A program made the translations under genes and the position numbers. The notes below the pieces were generated by a model. The model did no database searches. It was not told the DNA's origin and worked only from the letters and a program-made list of their open reading frames with translations. DNA of 11,336 nucleotides from the NCBI GenBank assembly GCA_015494005.1, contig WGCB01000506.1, positions 1-11,336 of the forward strand. Reading direction: 5' to 3'. The stretch comes from Caldilineaceae bacterium (GTDB taxonomy: Bacteria; Chloroflexota; Anaerolineae; Caldilineales; Caldilineaceae). How positions within the stretch are numbered: position 1 is the first letter of the stretch; each line of letters opens with the position of its first letter. Positions 1 to 8,134 of the stretch are shown here, piece by piece.

Positions 1-2
1 CC

Positions 3-1379
3 CTGGCTCGCCAGACCCCGGAGCAGCCGGTGCGGATCATCGTGCAGACCCGGGACATGGCGCAGACTCGAACCTGGATCCAGTCCACCGGCGGCCTGGT
101 GCTCAAGGAGCTATCCATCATCCAGGCCGTGGTGGCGGAGGTCCCAGCCGCCAGCATCCAGGATCTGGCCTACCGCCCTGGCGTGCGCTGGATCAGCCTG
201 GACGCCCCGGTGGAGCGGAGTGGTCTCCGGGAGAAAAGGCCTACGCCAAGCAGCTCGGAACCCACCAACACCTTCCTGGACACCCTGGGGGTTCGGGATC
301 TGTGGGCTGAAGGCATCGACGGCACAGGCATTGGCGTGGCCGTCATCGACAGCGGCGTCACCGGGGACGGCGATTTCAGCGCCAACTTGACTCGCAAATC
401 GTTCAATGCCAACTCCACCACGGTGAACGATGTCTACGGCCACGGCACCCACGTGGCGGGCATCATCGCCGGCAACGGCACCGACTCCAACGGCGCCTAC
501 ATGGGCGTGGCTCCGGGCGTCACCCTCATCAGCCTCAAGATCAGCGATGAGAACGGCATGGCCTACGAGTCGGACACGGTGGAGGCCATGCAGTGGGTGC
601 TGGACAACAAGGACACGTTCAACATCCGGGTGGTGAACCTCTCTGTCAACGCCACCCAGGAGATGTCCTACCACATCAGCCCTTTGGACGCGGCAGCGGA
701 GATCCTCTGGTTCAACGGCATCGTGGTGGTGGCCTCGGCTGGCAACTACGGCCTGGACACCGAGTTCAACCCCATTTCCGCGGCCCCAGCCAACGACCCA
801 TTCATCATCACGGTGGGCGCCAGCAACGAAGCGGGTACGTCCAAGCGCCGGGACGATTTCATCACCCTCTGGTCCGCCTGGGGCACCACCCTGGACGGGC
901 ACGAGAAGCCGGACATCATCGCCCCGGGCAAGGACATCATCAGCGTCCTCTCCACCCTGTCCGACTGGGGTGCACAGTACCCGGATCGGGTGGTCCTGAA
1001 CGGCGAGTACTTCCGGCTCAGCGGCACCTCCATGGCCGCCCCCATGGTCACCGGCGCCGTGGCCCTCCTCCTCCAGGACGAGCCGAACCTGACCCCAGAC
1101 CAGGTGAAGTATCGCCTGTTGAACACCGCGGGCAGCATCAAGCTGTTCAACAGCTACCCCTACCTGGACGTCTATGCTGCCGTACATGGCTCCACCACCG
1201 AGTCGGCCAACACGGGCCTGGAGGCCAGCCAGCTCCTCTGGACCGGCGACGATCCGCTGACCTGGGGCAGTGTCAACTGGAACTCGGTGAACTGGAACAG
1301 CGTGAACTGGAATTCGGTCAACTGGAACAGCGTCAACTGGAACTCGGTGAACTGGAACAGCACCTACTTCGGCGACTGA
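3..1379 (+). CDS. S8 (subtilisin-like) serine protease with SVNWN-repeat tail, 5' partial
   Basis: Secreted-type subtilase, cut by the left edge. The reading frame is open from base 3 (LARQTPEQP...) before the first possible start, GTG at 30; residue numbers below count from that GTG. I treat the gene as partial because no signal peptide lies within the window. Residues 1-65 look like an inhibitor-I9-type propeptide (beta-strand rich, VRIIVQT). The catalytic core runs from about 80 to 385: Asp107 in VAVIDSG, His138 in GHGTHVAG, oxyanion Asn239 in SAGN and Ser334 in SGTSMAAP, so all four key residues are intact and the enzyme should be active. Residues 414-443 are six copies of SVNWN, followed by STYFGD. 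The family normally cleaves proteins outside the cell; the target is unknown. A stem-loop follows the gene, and nothing ties it to the transporters downstream. Confidence 0.95.
   Translation: MARQTPEQPVRIIVQTRDMAQTRTWIQSTGGLVLKELSIIQAVVAEVPAASIQDLAYRPGVRWISLDAPVERSGLREKRPTPSSSEPTNTFLDTLGVRDLWAEGIDGTGIGVAVIDSGVTGDGDFSANLTRKSFNANSTTVNDVYGHGTHVAGIIAGNGTDSNGAYMGVAPGVTLISLKISDENGMAYESDTVEAMQWVLDNKDTFNIRVVNLSVNATQEMSYHISPLDAAAEILWFNGIVVVASAGNYGLDTEFNPISAAPANDPFIITVGASNEAGTSKRRDDFITLWSAWGTTLDGHEKPDIIAPGKDIISVLSTLSDWGAQYPDRVVLNGEYFRLSGTSMAAPMVTGAVALLLQDEPNLTPDQVKYRLLNTAGSIKLFNSYPYLDVYAAVHGSTTESANTGLEASQLLWTGDDPLTWGSVNWNSVNWNSVNWNSVNWNSVNWNSVNWNSTYFGD
1269..1358 (+). repeat. Six tandem 15-bp units encoding SVNWN
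   Basis: Six direct 15-bp repeats, in frame inside the protease gene, each coding Ser-Val-Asn-Trp-Asn. The serine codons alternate AGY, TCG, AGY, TCG, AGY, TCG, and the next serine after the array (1359) is AGC. TCN and AGY serine codons cannot interconvert by one silent change, so the real duplicated DNA unit is probably 30 bp (ten residues). Trp/Asn/Ser-rich tails of this type are, from memory, known on S8 proteases of Chloroflexota and Actinobacteria; their role is not established. Confidence 0.95.
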
Positions 1380-1410
1380 CACTTCGGCGACTGACACTTC
1401 GGCGAGTGAC
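1366..1410 (+). repeat. Three tandem 15-bp repeats carrying in-frame stop codons
   Basis: Three direct copies of ACTTCGGCGACTGAC (the third has GAG for GAC), the first lying over the end of the protease gene. Because the unit is 15 bp, the frame is kept, and each copy ends FGD or FGE followed by TGA. The gene stops at the first TGA (1377-1379); the others are at 1392-1394 and 1407-1409. Confidence 0.9.
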
Positions 1411-1461
1411 AGCGTAAACTCCCCCGGGCTGCCCCCGGCCTGGGACAAATCGAGGTGAGAG

Positions 1462-1498
1462 GCGAGAGGCCGTCGCAGACTGTGCGGCGGCTTCTCGC
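1462..1498 (+). terminator. Strong stem-loop after the protease gene, possible terminator
   Basis: Arms 1462-1477 and 1483-1498 pair over 16 bp with only two G-U wobbles, and the loop is GACTG. It lies 83 nt after the protease stop. There is no run of T after it, so it is not a classical intrinsic terminator; it may protect or define the 3' end of the message. The pairing is seen directly, and the function is inferred. Confidence 0.6.
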
Positions 1499-1646
1499 GC
1501 GCTCGAGGATGGCGGGCGGCCCCGCCCTGTCTCTGCGGGATCAGTCAGATGGGAGGGCATTTCCGCGGGGGCGTGTGCATTTTCGGGTGCGGCCAACGGA
1601 GTGGCAACTCGCACCTGCATCCACCGGCGAGCCGAAAAAATCGGGC

Positions 1647-1675
1647 TTGACAATCCACCAGGCCCGTGATAGCCT
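1647..1675 (+). promoter_or_regulatory. Sigma-70-type promoter for the dehydrogenase-transporter cluster
   Basis: A perfect -35 box TTGACA (1647-1652), a 17-bp spacer and a -10 box TAGCCT (1670-1675, three of six matches to TATAAT). It lies in a locally less GC-rich stretch of the 663-bp gap and points at the cluster. Transcription would start near 1682 and leave a leader of about 360 nt before the dehydrogenase. It is the best promoter I see in this gap. Confidence 0.55.
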
Positions 1676-1688
1676 AGGCTTGAAAATA

Positions 1689-1715
1689 TGTGCACGCTCC
1701 ACACGTTTGTGCACA
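1689..1715 (+). promoter_or_regulatory. Inverted repeat at the predicted start point, candidate operator
   Basis: TGTGCAC (1689-1695) and GTGCACA (1709-1715) form perfect inverted arms separated by 13 bp; each arm contains the palindrome GTGCAC. The site begins just past the -10 box, where a bound repressor would block transcription. The regulator is not in the window, and its family cannot be assigned from this site. Confidence 0.4.
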
Positions 1716-1906
1716 CTTTGTTTCCCCGAGCAGCATCGTTTCCAAGCCGCCGTCGATGTCCTGTGCGGTCCCCCTCTGATTTCCTTCTCGCGTTTTTCGT
1801 TTCAAACCTGTTCTCGTCCCTGGTTTTGTCGTTGCCCCCAGCACGGTAGTTTTCGACCCTGTCCCCCGTTTTCACCCTCGACGCTGAGGAGACGCGCGCG
1901 GATCTC

Positions 1907-1923
1907 GGCAGGCTGTGCCTGCC
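1907..1923 (+). other. Short stem-loop in the long leader
   Basis: GGCAGGC (1907-1913) pairs perfectly with GCCTGCC (1917-1923) across a TGT loop, inside the predicted leader and about 120 nt before the dehydrogenase start. No T-run follows and I recognise no riboswitch class here. The rest of 1411-1975 shows no convincing gene: the open frame at 1455-2009 crosses the promoter and operator and has no recognisable domain. Confidence 0.35.
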
Positions 1924-1975
1924 ATCCGGAAGATGCCGCTTGCGCGCCCCTCCAGCGCAGATCCCCCTGGCGCAA

Positions 1976-2009
1976 CGTTTGGCACATCGTTTGGCCCAAC
2001 GTCGTTTGA
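1976..2009 (+). promoter_or_regulatory. Three CGTTTG repeats before the dehydrogenase gene
   Basis: CGTTTGG at 1976-1982 and 1988-1994, then CGTTTGA at 2003-2009. The middle copy is half of a near-palindrome, CGTTTGGCCCAACG (1988-2001), with one mismatched pair per half. It lies 22-55 bp before the ribosome-binding site at 2031. It could be a second regulator site or chance. Confidence 0.3.
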
Positions 2010-2030
2010 ACCACCCTTTGAGCAGCCCTT

Positions 2031-2039
2031 GAGGTAAGG
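2031..2039 (+). promoter_or_regulatory. Ribosome-binding site of the dehydrogenase gene
   Basis: GAGGTAAGG lies directly before ATG 2043; GAGG is 8 nt from the start. It supports this start for the dehydrogenase. Confidence 0.7.
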
Positions 2040-2042
2040 AAC

Positions 2043-2813
2043 ATGGACAGCCATCTCGAACGATTCTCTCTGGCAGGCAAGCGGGCCCTGGTCACCGGCG
2101 GATCCAAGGGGATCGGGGCCACGGTGGCGGAGGTCTTGGCCCAGGCCGGCGCGGACGTGGCCATCACAGGGCGGGACCAGGCGGGCCTGGAGGAGACGGC
2201 GGCCAAGGTCCGGGCCCTGGGCCGGGAGTGCCTGCCCATCGTGGCCGACTTCCGCACGCCGGAGGGGCCGGTGGCGGCGGGGCAGGCCGCGCTGGACCAC
2301 TTCGGCACGGTGGACATCCTGGTCAACAACGCGGGGATCGCCCGCATCAACCGCATCCTGGAGAGCACCCTGGAGGAGTGGGAGGAGACCCAGGCGGTGA
2401 ACCTGCGGGCCCCCTACCTCCTGGCCAAGGTGCTGGCCCCCCGGATGATGGAGCAGCGCATGGGCAAGATCGTCAACATCTCCTCCCAGGCGGGAGTGGT
2501 GGCCATCGAGGGGCACGCCAGCTACGCGGCCTCCAAGGGCGGGCTGAACATGCTCACCAAGGTCATGGCCGCGGAGTGGGGCCCCTACAACATCCAGGTC
2601 AACGCGGTGGCGCCCACGGTGATCCTCACCCCCATGGGCGAGCAGGTCTGGGGGGACCCGGCCAAGGGCGATCCCATGCGGGCCAAGATCCCCCTGCGCC
2701 GCTTCGGCCGGCCCGTGGAGGTGGCGGATCTGGTGCTCTTCCTGGCTTCCCCGGCCTCGGACCTGATCACCGGGGATGTGATCCTCATCGACGGCGGCTA
2801 CACGGCGCTCTAG
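2043..2813 (+). CDS. SDR-family oxidoreductase, probable sugar or polyol dehydrogenase
   Basis: Classical short-chain dehydrogenase/reductase of 256 residues, the usual length, cytoplasmic. The Rossmann motif TGGSKGIG is at residues 18-25 and NNAG at 95-98. The active-site tetrad is complete: Asn120, Ser148 (in NISSQAG), Tyr161 and Lys165 (YAASK). After the second beta strand it has TGRD (42-45) rather than a lone acidic residue, which leans towards NADP(H), an inference only. The C-terminal GDVILIDGGYTAL is typical. Overall it resembles the gluconate 5-dehydrogenase, 2-deoxy-gluconate 3-dehydrogenase (KduD) and sugar-alcohol dehydrogenase group. It is the first gene after the promoter near 1647 and ends 17 nt before the first permease gene, so it probably acts on the imported substrate or a product of it. 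The exact substrate is unknown. Confidence 0.93.
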   Translation: MDSHLERFSLAGKRALVTGGSKGIGATVAEVLAQAGADVAITGRDQAGLEETAAKVRALGRECLPIVADFRTPEGPVAAGQAALDHFGTVDILVNNAGIARINRILESTLEEWEETQAVNLRAPYLLAKVLAPRMMEQRMGKIVNISSQAGVVAIEGHASYAASKGGLNMLTKVMAAEWGPYNIQVNAVAPTVILTPMGEQVWGDPAKGDPMRAKIPLRRFGRPVEVADLVLFLASPASDLITGDVILIDGGYTAL

Positions 2814-2830
2814 CCCAGGCGAGGTCTTCC

Positions 2831-3742
2831 ATGCAGGCAGGGATGCGGGGAAAGGCGGGACGAAAGGCGAGGGCGGGCTGGTGGTCACCGGAGCGGCCCT
2901 GGGTCTGGCTGACGCCGGCGGTGGCCCTCCTCCTCCTCTACAGCATCTACCCCCTGATCTACAATCTGGTCACCAGCTTCAAGGAGTTTGACCCCCTGAT
3001 CCGGGGCTTCCAGTGGGTGGGGAACGAGAACTGGGCCAAGCTGGTCCAGGACGAGCGGGCCTTCAACAGCCTGCGGGTCACGTTGACCTACGGCATCTGG
3101 GCCCTGAGCATCGAGCTGATCCTGGGCATGGCCATCGCCCTGATCTTCGACGCCGGCACCTACCTGCGGGGCCTCTGGCAGACCCTGATCATCATGCCCA
3201 TGGTGACGCCGCCGGCGGTGGTGGGCCTGATCTTCCGTCTGCTGGAGCACAGCGACTTCGGCGTCATCTCCTGGATCCTCTACAACGCGGGCATCCTCCA
3301 GCCGGCAGAGCCCCTGCTGGGGGGCACGGGCAAACACGCCCTGGCCGGGGTGCTCCTGGCGGACATCTGGCAGTGGACCCCCTTCTGCGTGCTCATCCTC
3401 CTGGCCGGGCTGAAGGCCCTGCCCACGGAGCCCCTGGAGGCGGCTAAGGTGGACGGGGCCTCCGCCTGGCAGACCTTCTGGCTGGTGAAGCTGCCCCTGA
3501 TGCGCAACGTGCTGGCTGTGGTCATCCTCTTCCGCATCATCGACCTCTACCGGCTCTTCGACTACATCTACATCATGACCAGCGGTGGGCCGGGCCAGCG
3601 GACGGAAACCCTGAGCTTCTACGCCTACCAGACCTACATCTTCATCAACTGGGGCTACACCGCTACCCTGGGCGTGGCCATCCTGGTGCTGATCTGGGTG
3701 AGCACCTTCGTCTACACCCGGGTCTTCAAGGTGGAGTGGTGA
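2831..3742 (+). CDS. CUT1 sugar ABC importer permease (MalF/UgpA-like), cassette A
   Basis: Inner-membrane channel subunit, 303 residues, with about six membrane helices (roughly 26-47, 80-107, 115-137, 170-193, 227-248, 272-297). The cytoplasmic coupling loop that docks on the ATPase is canonical: EAAKVDGA at 203-210, with LP at 221-222. The frame stays open far upstream through the dehydrogenase gene, but that part is out of frame with the dehydrogenase and meaningless. I chose ATG 2831 because GAGG (2821-2824) lies 6 nt before it and the basic N-terminus and first helix follow properly; ATG 2843 is a weaker alternative. It lies 17 nt after the dehydrogenase and 13 nt before the second permease, so these genes are almost surely co-transcribed. 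Confidence 0.92.
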   Translation: MQAGMRGKAGRKARAGWWSPERPWVWLTPAVALLLLYSIYPLIYNLVTSFKEFDPLIRGFQWVGNENWAKLVQDERAFNSLRVTLTYGIWALSIELILGMAIALIFDAGTYLRGLWQTLIIMPMVTPPAVVGLIFRLLEHSDFGVISWILYNAGILQPAEPLLGGTGKHALAGVLLADIWQWTPFCVLILLAGLKALPTEPLEAAKVDGASAWQTFWLVKLPLMRNVLAVVILFRIIDLYRLFDYIYIMTSGGPGQRTETLSFYAYQTYIFINWGYTATLGVAILVLIWVSTFVYTRVFKVEW

Positions 3743-3755
3743 AAGGCAGGGGATC

Positions 3756-4718
3756 ATGGCGGCTCAGTCCGTGTCGGTGACATCCGAGAGCAGAGGACAG
3801 GCCCGGAAGGCGGCCCCTTCCCGGCAGGCTCGGGCCCGGATCCGGGGGCTCTGGCTGCGCACCCTGCTCACGGTCTTCCTGGTAGGGCTCTTCGTTTTCC
3901 CCATCTTCTGGTGGTTCCTGGCCTCCTTCAAGCCCTTCGGGGACATCTTCGCCCTGCCCCCGGTCTTCATCTTCAAGCCCACCTTCAAGTGGTACAGCGT
4001 GGTGCTGGGCGGCGTCTCCTACAACCAGATCATGCTGGAGCTCACCGGCGCGCTGACCAGCACCGGCGGCGGCCTCTACTACTCCGTGCCCTACATCATC
4101 GACAGCATCATCATCGCCTCGGTGAGCACCCTGCTGGTGGTTCTCATCGCCACCCCCGCGGCCTACGCCCTGAGCCGTTTCGCCATCCGCCGCCGCCACG
4201 ACCTGGTCTTCTGGATCCTGAGCACCCGGATGATGCCGCCCATCGTGGCCGCCATGCCCTTCTTCCTCATGTATCGCCGCCTGAACCTCATCGACACCTA
4301 CCTGGGCGTGATCCTGGTGCACACGGTGGTGAACCTGCCCCTGGCCATCCTGCTCCTGAAGAGCTTCTTCGACGACGTGCCCTACGATCTGGACGAGGCG
4401 GCCATGGTGGACGGGGCCACCCGCTTCCAGGCCTTCAGCCGGGTGATCGTCCACTACATCCTGCCTGGCCTGGCCGCCACAGCCATCTTGAGCTTCATCT
4501 TCTCGTGGAACGAGTTTCTCCTCACCCTGACCCTGACCCGCACCGCGGTGCGCACCATGCCGGTGGCCGCCTCCACCTTCGACACCTCCACCGGGGGCAC
4601 GGAGTGGGGCTTCCTGGCGGCCCTGGGCACCTCGGCCATGGTCCCGGTCTTCATCTTCGTGCTCTTCGTGCAGAAGCACCTGGTGCGCGGGCTGACCATG
4701 GGGGCGGTCAAGGGGTAA
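3756..4718 (+). CDS. CUT1 sugar ABC importer permease (MalG/UgpE-like), cassette A
   Basis: Partner of the preceding permease, 320 residues, somewhat long for a MalG-type subunit (about 280). The extra length is an Arg/Ala-rich N-terminal tail (residues 12-30) and an enlarged external loop around 84-112. The first helix is at about 37-57, and others lie near 115-140, 152-173, 183-202, 238-258 and 290-306. The ATPase-docking loop is canonical: DEAAMVDGA at 213-221, followed by the expected LP at 236-237. AGGGG and an upstream AAAGG precede ATG 3756. It probably forms a heterodimeric channel with the 2831-3742 product. No ATPase gene lies in cassette A, so this pair must borrow one, perhaps that of cassette B or one elsewhere in the genome. 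Confidence 0.92.
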   Translation: MAAQSVSVTSESRGQARKAAPSRQARARIRGLWLRTLLTVFLVGLFVFPIFWWFLASFKPFGDIFALPPVFIFKPTFKWYSVVLGGVSYNQIMLELTGALTSTGGGLYYSVPYIIDSIIIASVSTLLVVLIATPAAYALSRFAIRRRHDLVFWILSTRMMPPIVAAMPFFLMYRRLNLIDTYLGVILVHTVVNLPLAILLLKSFFDDVPYDLDEAAMVDGATRFQAFSRVIVHYILPGLAATAILSFIFSWNEFLLTLTLTRTAVRTMPVAASTFDTSTGGTEWGFLAALGTSAMVPVFIFVLFVQKHLVRGLTMGAVKG

Positions 4719-4765
4719 GGGCGAAAAACGGCCATGTAGCCGCTTTGTAGTGCGTGATGGAGGGG

Positions 4766-4790
4766 CCTCTGCCCAGGCCAGTGGCAGGGG
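4766..4790 (+). terminator. Stem-loop between permease and binding-protein genes
   Basis: Arms 4766-4773 and 4783-4790 pair over 8 bp (one U-G wobble) with a 9-nt loop. The sequence after it is only mildly T-rich. It lies in the 227-nt gap 4719-4945, which holds no gene and no promoter I can defend. It could be a partial terminator or an RNA-processing site that lets the binding protein be expressed at a different level. Confidence 0.35.
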
Positions 4791-4931
4791 TTGTGAAGTT
4801 GCTGCGGAAAGGAGGTTAGCCAGGCCCGACGAACACCGTGAATTGCATCCGATTTCGATCCCGTCCCCCGCGTGACGCCCCCCAGTAGCGATCCCCCAGA
4901 TCGATATTTTCACCTTCCCCGACCAGGCAAC

Positions 4932-4937
4932 AGGAGG
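4932..4937 (+). promoter_or_regulatory. Perfect Shine-Dalgarno of the cassette A binding protein
   Basis: AGGAGG, 8 nt before ATG 4946. It is stronger than the sites of the permease genes, fitting the usual excess of binding protein over channel. Confidence 0.8.
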
Positions 4938-4945
4938 AGAAGACC

Positions 4946-6463
4946 ATGAACGAGCTGGATCGTCAGCAACGACTGTGGGTCGCCAAGCAGGCCGAGAAAC
5001 TGCGCCGGGGCCGGATCAGCCGCCGGGAATTCATCCGCCGGGCCGCGTTGGCTGGATTTGGCTTCACCAGCATGTACTACCTGGCCGCGTGCCAGCCCGC
5101 CGCCCCCGCTCCCACCCAGGAGCAGGTCCAGGCCACCGTGGGGCCGGAGTCCGCGGCGGAACCTCTCACGGACCAGCAGAAGTTCCTGAAGGAGGTGGGC
5201 GGTCAGTTCGCGGGGACCACCCTGCGCATCGTCAGCGAGTCCACCCCGCCCAGCCGGGCCATCAGCCAGATCATGCAGGAGGAGTTCATCCCCCTGACCG
5301 GCATCAACGTGGAGTGGGAGCAGCTGCCCCTGGACCAGGTGCTGGCCAAGATCAGCCAGGACACGGCCGGCGGCCTGGGCGCCAACGACATCTACTACTG
5401 GGATCAGGCCTGGGTGGGACGCTTCGTCAACGACGCGGTGGATCCCCGGGAGATGATGGCCAAGGCGGACCTGGCCTATCCCGACTGGAATTTCGACGAT
5501 TTCCTGCCGCCCCTGGTGGAGAACATCGCCACCTACCAGGGCCAGCTGGCCGCCATCCCCTACGACATCCCCATCTACATCATGATGTACCGCAAGGACG
5601 TCTTCGATGAGCTGGGCCTCTCCGTGCCCACCACCATGCAGGAATACCTGGACGTGATCCAGGCCATCAACGAGGCCAAGGCGCCGGAGATGTACGGCAC
5701 CACCGGCCAGTGGAAGTCCGGCCACTACTCCCTGGAGACCAACATGACCGCCTGGCTCTGGGCCCACGGCGGCTCCATCTACGGGCCCAACGAGCAGCCG
5801 GCCATCAACGACGAGAACGCGGTGGCCGCCATGGAGTACATGCTGGAGCTGGGCAAGTACATGCCTCCTGGCGCCACCACCTGGGACTGGTCCGGCGAGG
5901 CGGACAGCTTCACCCAGGGCCTGGCCGGGGTCTACATCTCCTGGGGCGAGTTCTTCCCCAGCTTCGACGACCCGGAGAAATCCAAGATCGTGGGCCTGGC
6001 CGAGCCTGCGGCCTGCCCCCAGGAGATCGCCCTGCGCACCAAGGCGGAGACCAGCTTCGACGAGACGCCGGGCATCAGCCACCAGGGCGGCAGCAGCCTG
6101 GCCATCTCCAAGTTCAGCAAGAACGTGGACGCGGCCTGGATCTTCCTCCAGTGGGCCACCAGCTCGGACATCACCACCCGGGCCAGCCTGCTGGGCGGCG
6201 GCGCCACACCCATCCGCAAGAGCAACTTCGAGGACCCGCGCATCAAGGAGAACAACCGGGTGATGCCGGGCACCACCCGCCACTTCGACGTCACCTTCGA
6301 CGCCATCATGAACCGCATGGGCACCGAGCCGCACCTGCCGGCCTGGGCCAGCCTCTCTGTGGACAGCTTCGCGGTGGAGCTGGGCAAGATGACCACCGGC
6401 CAGCAGGACATCCAGACCACCCTGGACAACATGGCCAAGGCCGCGGCCGAGGCGGTGGGGTAG
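4946..6463 (+). CDS. Extracellular solute-binding lipoprotein, Tat-type signal, cassette A
   Basis: Family 1 (UgpB/MalE-type) solute-binding protein of 505 residues that would capture a sugar or polyol outside the cell and deliver it to the 2831-4718 permeases. The N-terminus has a textbook twin-arginine motif, SRREFI (25-30), a hydrophobic stretch, and a lipobox LAAC ending at Cys49, so it should be exported folded and lipid-anchored. A low-complexity Ala/Pro linker (50-60) leads to the mature domain, starting near TLRIVSES. Features such as ITTRASLLGGGATP and GGSSLAIS near the C-terminal half are typical of this family. The substrate cannot be deduced. The start is fixed by a perfect AGGAGG 8 nt upstream. 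Confidence 0.93.
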   Translation: MNELDRQQRLWVAKQAEKLRRGRISRREFIRRAALAGFGFTSMYYLAACQPAAPAPTQEQVQATVGPESAAEPLTDQQKFLKEVGGQFAGTTLRIVSESTPPSRAISQIMQEEFIPLTGINVEWEQLPLDQVLAKISQDTAGGLGANDIYYWDQAWVGRFVNDAVDPREMMAKADLAYPDWNFDDFLPPLVENIATYQGQLAAIPYDIPIYIMMYRKDVFDELGLSVPTTMQEYLDVIQAINEAKAPEMYGTTGQWKSGHYSLETNMTAWLWAHGGSIYGPNEQPAINDENAVAAMEYMLELGKYMPPGATTWDWSGEADSFTQGLAGVYISWGEFFPSFDDPEKSKIVGLAEPAACPQEIALRTKAETSFDETPGISHQGGSSLAISKFSKNVDAAWIFLQWATSSDITTRASLLGGGATPIRKSNFEDPRIKENNRVMPGTTRHFDVTFDAIMNRMGTEPHLPAWASLSVDSFAVELGKMTTGQQDIQTTLDNMAKAAAEAVG

Positions 6464-6473
6464 GTGTCCGATC

Positions 6474-6486
6474 CGGGGCAGCCCCG
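6474..6486 (+). other. Small GC hairpin between the two binding-protein genes
   Basis: CGGGG (6474-6478), a CAG loop, and CCCCG (6482-6486), 10 nt after the stop of the first binding-protein gene. No T-run follows. The remaining gap to 6542 is A/C-rich with no clear promoter, so cassette B may be read from the same transcript. Confidence 0.3.
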
Positions 6487-6527
6487 AGCAACAACCACAA
6501 AGCGGCACGTTCAATCACCACAATGCA

Positions 6528-6533
6528 AGGAGG
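6528..6533 (+). promoter_or_regulatory. Shine-Dalgarno that fixes the start of the cassette B binding protein
   Basis: AGGAGG, 8 nt before ATG 6542. The nearer ATG at 6537 reads only ATG-GAA-TGA, a two-codon frame overlapping the real start, and is too close to the site. In-frame starts further upstream (from 6464) would add a 26-residue extension that lacks export features. Confidence 0.8.
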
Positions 6534-6541
6534 AACATGGA

Positions 6542-8056
<1,515 letters not shown>

Positions 8057-8070
8057 CGTTCCTGTGACCT

Positions 8071-8110
8071 CCCGGGTGGCTGGCGTCTGTTCCGGCGCTG
8101 GCCACCTGGG
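8071..8110 (+). terminator. Strong intercistronic stem-loop after the cassette B binding protein
   Basis: Arms 8071-8085 and 8096-8110 pair over 15 bp with three G-U wobbles and a 10-nt loop. It lies 14 nt after the binding-protein stop and 11 nt before the next ribosome-binding site (GAGG 8122-8125). No T-run follows. A 3' structure like this usually stabilises the binding-protein message and lowers downstream expression, as known for the malE-malF gap of E. coli; that role is inferred here. Confidence 0.55.
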
Positions 8111-8134
8111 CCACTCTGCTCGAGGCAAGCGGCC

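Noticed and set aside
1269..1358. Direct repeats as a possible CRISPR array
   Set aside because: Units are contiguous with no spacers and are in frame inside a protein-coding gene.
111..1448. Long minus-strand open frame opposite the protease
   Set aside because: GC-rich coding DNA with a strong third-position bias keeps the opposite frame open; the product is low-complexity Val/His/Gly-rich, and the + strand has intact S8 catalytic motifs.
1455..2009. 184-codon + strand frame in the gap before the dehydrogenase
   Set aside because: GTG start, no ribosome-binding site that stands out, Arg/Ser/Cys-rich product without a domain, and it runs across the promoter and operator-like repeat.
1872..2888. 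Minus-strand frame over the dehydrogenase
   Set aside because: His/Gly/Arg-rich translation with no domain; the + strand encodes a complete SDR.
4889..4903. CGATC-CCCCA-GATCG hairpin followed by ATATTTT, terminator-like
   Set aside because: The stem is only 5 bp, and it sits about 30 nt before a strong ribosome-binding site, where a terminator would make little sense.
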